From Alphaproteobacteria bacterium (lineage in GTDB: Bacteria; Pseudomonadota; Alphaproteobacteria; Micavibrionales; CSBR16-224): DNA of 6,816 bases. Where the stretch lies: the NCBI GenBank assembly GCA_006226225.1, contig SBHI01000039.1:1-6816 (forward strand), in the 5' to 3' direction. Position numbers and translations under genes: made by a program. Positions 5,564-6,816 of the stretch are shown piece by piece; position 1 is the stretch's first letter, and the number at the start of each line of letters is the position of its first letter. The notes under the pieces were generated by a model. It was given only the letters and a program-made list of their open reading frames with translations. It was not told the DNA's origin and searched no databases.

Positions 5564-6037
5564 TTATGCCATCGGCGTTTTGGACACGCGGATATTGCGG
5601 ATAAAAACCTTGCCTTTTCCTGTGGCGGCAACATTGAGTTTTAGCAAATCCGGTTTTTGCCCCTCTTTCAGCAGAAAAGGCGTTTCACAAGAAATCCAGT
5701 CCGTTGTACCGGTAACGGGGGCGTTCAAGCCTTTGGAAAAGAATTCTCCGCGTCCGGGTAGACGGCACCACATTTCCAGATAGGCCTGCCCGTCAAGATT
5801 CTCCGCTTTCAACTCTGCATGATAGGTCAGAACGGCGCTGTCAATTCCCTCCAGCGGCAGCTCAAACAGCGGCAGCGATGCCGCATCATCGATTGTGATT
5901 TCCCAGCCGTCTGCTGTTGAAGCGATGCCGCTTTGCTGTAAAAGCGGGTCGCGGGTTGTAAATTGCCGCAACTCTTCCGGAGGGCCGGAGGGCTCCGGAC
6001 GGCGTGGGCACAGGATAGATTTCAGGGCTGCTAACAT
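5564..6037 (-). CDS. Hypothetical protein with predicted beta-sandwich (carbohydrate-binding-like) domain
   Basis: 157 residues. The start is fixed by AAGGAG (6044-6049, read on the minus strand) six bases before ATG 6037. Residues 1-25 are a short, Pro- and Arg-containing N-terminus without a convincing signal peptide; Cys10 follows SIL, which is not a lipobox. Residues 43-152 look all-beta: GWEITIDD, SAVLTYHAELKAENL, AYLEMWCRLPGRGEFF, TTDWISCETPF, LLKLNVAATGKGKVFIRNIRV. The order (strand with E-M-W, then G-T-T-D-W, then a final hydrophobic-R-hydrophobic strand) is like the galactose-binding-like jelly rolls seen in carbohydrate-binding modules. I have no named family and no ligand. It lies 17 bp after the stop of the upstream minus-strand gene, so the two are probably co-transcribed. 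Without a visible export signal, a role in binding an external sugar is doubtful. Confidence 0.8.
   Translation of the reverse strand: MLAALKSILCPRRPEPSGPPEELRQFTTRDPLLQQSGIASTADGWEITIDDAASLPLFELPLEGIDSAVLTYHAELKAENLDGQAYLEMWCRLPGRGEFFSKGLNAPVTGTTDWISCETPFLLKEGQKPDLLKLNVAATGKGKVFIRNIRVSKTPMA
5977..5992 (-). repeat. Tandem duplication of an 8-bp unit inside the hypothetical gene
   Basis: CCGGAGGG is present twice in a row (5977-5984 and 5985-5992, plus-strand reading), and the second copy is followed by CTCCGG, adding a short inverted repeat. It covers residues 16-21 of the 157-residue protein. Gain or loss of one unit would shift the frame near the N-terminus. Two copies are too few to claim phase variation. 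Confidence 0.6.
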
Positions 6038-6043
6038 GATGTT

Positions 6044-6049
6044 CTCCTT
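6044..6049 (-). promoter_or_regulatory. Ribosome binding site of the 157-residue minus-strand gene
   Basis: AAGGAG on the minus strand, six bases before ATG 6037, within the 17-bp gap after the TAA of the upstream gene at 6055-6057. The strong site and short gap suggest translational coupling. Confidence 0.75.
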
Positions 6050-6054
6050 GTTTT

Positions 6055-6816
6055 TTAATCCTTATCGGTAATGTGACGCAGAATCGATTCCGTCAGTACA
6101 TAACTGTCATTGCGGTATTTTTTTATCAGTCTCTGCGCTGTTTTCACGATACGGCGCGTGTAATCCTCATCCATCCGTATCCATGTCGCCAAATGTTCGG
6201 CGGGTAGGTACTCTATGGCCATCGGGTCTTTTGAAAGCGGGTTGTAAAGGGCAACCACAGTGTGAAAGAGGTACTCCTCCTCGGGGATTAGGATGAATTC
6301 GACTTGCCCGGGCAGCGGTCTGTGCAGCCGTACATATTCCGCAAGATTTTGGTGAACCTCCGGCGTATCAGGCATAAAGAGCTTATATTTACAGCCGCGC
6401 TGGACGGCCTTATGCGCGCCTTCATAAACCTCGCTTCCCGGTTGGACTGAAAAGGTCAGCAGCGGAATAATTGTCCAGATTTCTTTTGAGGTTTCTTCCG
6501 TCAGCTGCAGGAACTTCTGGTCCACCAGCCATCCTTTATAGGGAGAGTGATAAAGAACATCATGCGGGCTAACACTTTTTTCATCCGTAGCGGTCTCGGC
6601 TACGGTTGCAGAGTCTGTGTTGTCGATTTGCTCAGGCGGAGCTGTTTCCGTTTCCTCTGGCGGTTCCGCCGTATCGCCATGCGCTTGTGCGATAAGTTTT
6701 TGCATGCGTGTAGGCAGATTCCCGGCTTCTGCACGCAACCGCATATATTCGCGGTAAGCTTCGGCATCGCTGCGCGGATCGGGTTTATCGCCCCGTTGCC
6801 AGAGTAGTTTATCGCG
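6055..6816 (-). CDS. Hypothetical protein, possible PLD-like alpha/beta effector domain, 5' partial
   Basis: The minus-strand frame is open to the right edge, so the start lies beyond the window. 253 residues are visible. The first Met here (6744) has no ribosome binding site, and the 24 residues before it (for example GDKPDPRSDAEAYREY) read as genuine coding sequence. Residues about 1-45 are charged and helical. Residues about 46-80 are an acidic Glu/Thr/Pro/Ala-rich linker. Residues about 110-235 form an alternating strand/helix domain: KEIWTIIPLL, AVQRGCKYKLFMPD, VEFILIPEEEYLFHTVVALYNP, ATWIRMDEDYTRRIVK. The pattern of IW-hydrophobic-P, then a helix with RG-x-KYK, then a strand ending in P-D recalls phospholipase-D-like domains used as effector or sensor parts. 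No HKD motif is visible, so no phosphodiesterase activity is claimed. It heads an operon with the 157-residue gene. Confidence 0.75.
   Translation of the reverse strand, partial: RDKLLWQRGDKPDPRSDAEAYREYMRLRAEAGNLPTRMQKLIAQAHGDTAEPPEETETAPPEQIDNTDSATVAETATDEKSVSPHDVLYHSPYKGWLVDQKFLQLTEETSKEIWTIIPLLTFSVQPGSEVYEGAHKAVQRGCKYKLFMPDTPEVHQNLAEYVRLHRPLPGQVEFILIPEEEYLFHTVVALYNPLSKDPMAIEYLPAEHLATWIRMDEDYTRRIVKTAQRLIKKYRNDSYVLTESILRHITDKD

Noticed and set aside
5166..5783. A plus-strand open frame overlapping the rpsA 3' end
   Set aside because: It is the +1 shadow of the Lys-rich tail, giving an Arg/Lys/Leu-rich product, and it runs through the terminator into antisense of the next gene.
6742..6744. 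ATG 6744 as the start of the right-hand minus-strand gene
   Set aside because: No ribosome binding site precedes it, and 24 further in-frame codons to the window edge look coding, so the gene is partial.

Overview
The window looks like chromosomal DNA from an alphaproteobacterium. The best evidence is the ribosomal protein S1 gene, whose region after domain six (GSSDSGASLGDILGAAL) matches what I remember of alphaproteobacterial S1 proteins. The cyclophilin core is also of the alphaproteobacterial kind. Base composition is moderate, close to half GC by eye and lower between genes, so a GC-rich free-living relative such as Caulobacter or Rhizobium is less likely than an uncultured, host-associated or predatory lineage. 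The species cannot be fixed from this window.

Layout, left to right. (1) Positions 1-2412, plus strand: the 3' part of a large gene for an ankyrin-repeat protein. Its start lies outside the window, and 803 residues are visible. (2) Positions 2413-2631: a non-coding stretch with a perfect 16-bp palindrome and two RNA-hairpin-forming inverted repeats. (3) Positions 2632-3312, plus: a cyclophilin-type peptidyl-prolyl isomerase with a signal peptide, plus an apparent second in-frame start (GTG with a good ribosome binding site) that would yield a leaderless form. (4) Positions 3313-3577: a promoter and a structured leader of roughly 200 nt. (5) Positions 3578-5482, plus: rpsA, six S1 domains with an extra lysine/alanine-rich tail. 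(6) Positions 5515-5548: a strong intrinsic terminator, usable from both sides, between convergent genes. (7) Positions 5564-6037 and 6055-6816, minus: two closely spaced genes of unknown function, the second running off the right edge.

The plus-strand genes are probably not one operon. rpsA has its own likely promoter and leader, and the ankyrin gene and the isomerase are separated by 219 bp of structured DNA. The usual proteobacterial partners of rpsA (cmk before it, ihfB after it) are missing from both sides. The two minus-strand genes are 17 bp apart, with the second ribosome binding site inside the gap, so they are very likely co-transcribed.

The most useful leads are the dual-start cyclophilin, the folded rpsA leader (candidate S1 autoregulation), the histone-H1-like tail on S1, the diverged repeat modules in the ankyrin protein, and the unnamed minus-strand pair. 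I see no mobile element, CRISPR array, tRNA or rRNA.
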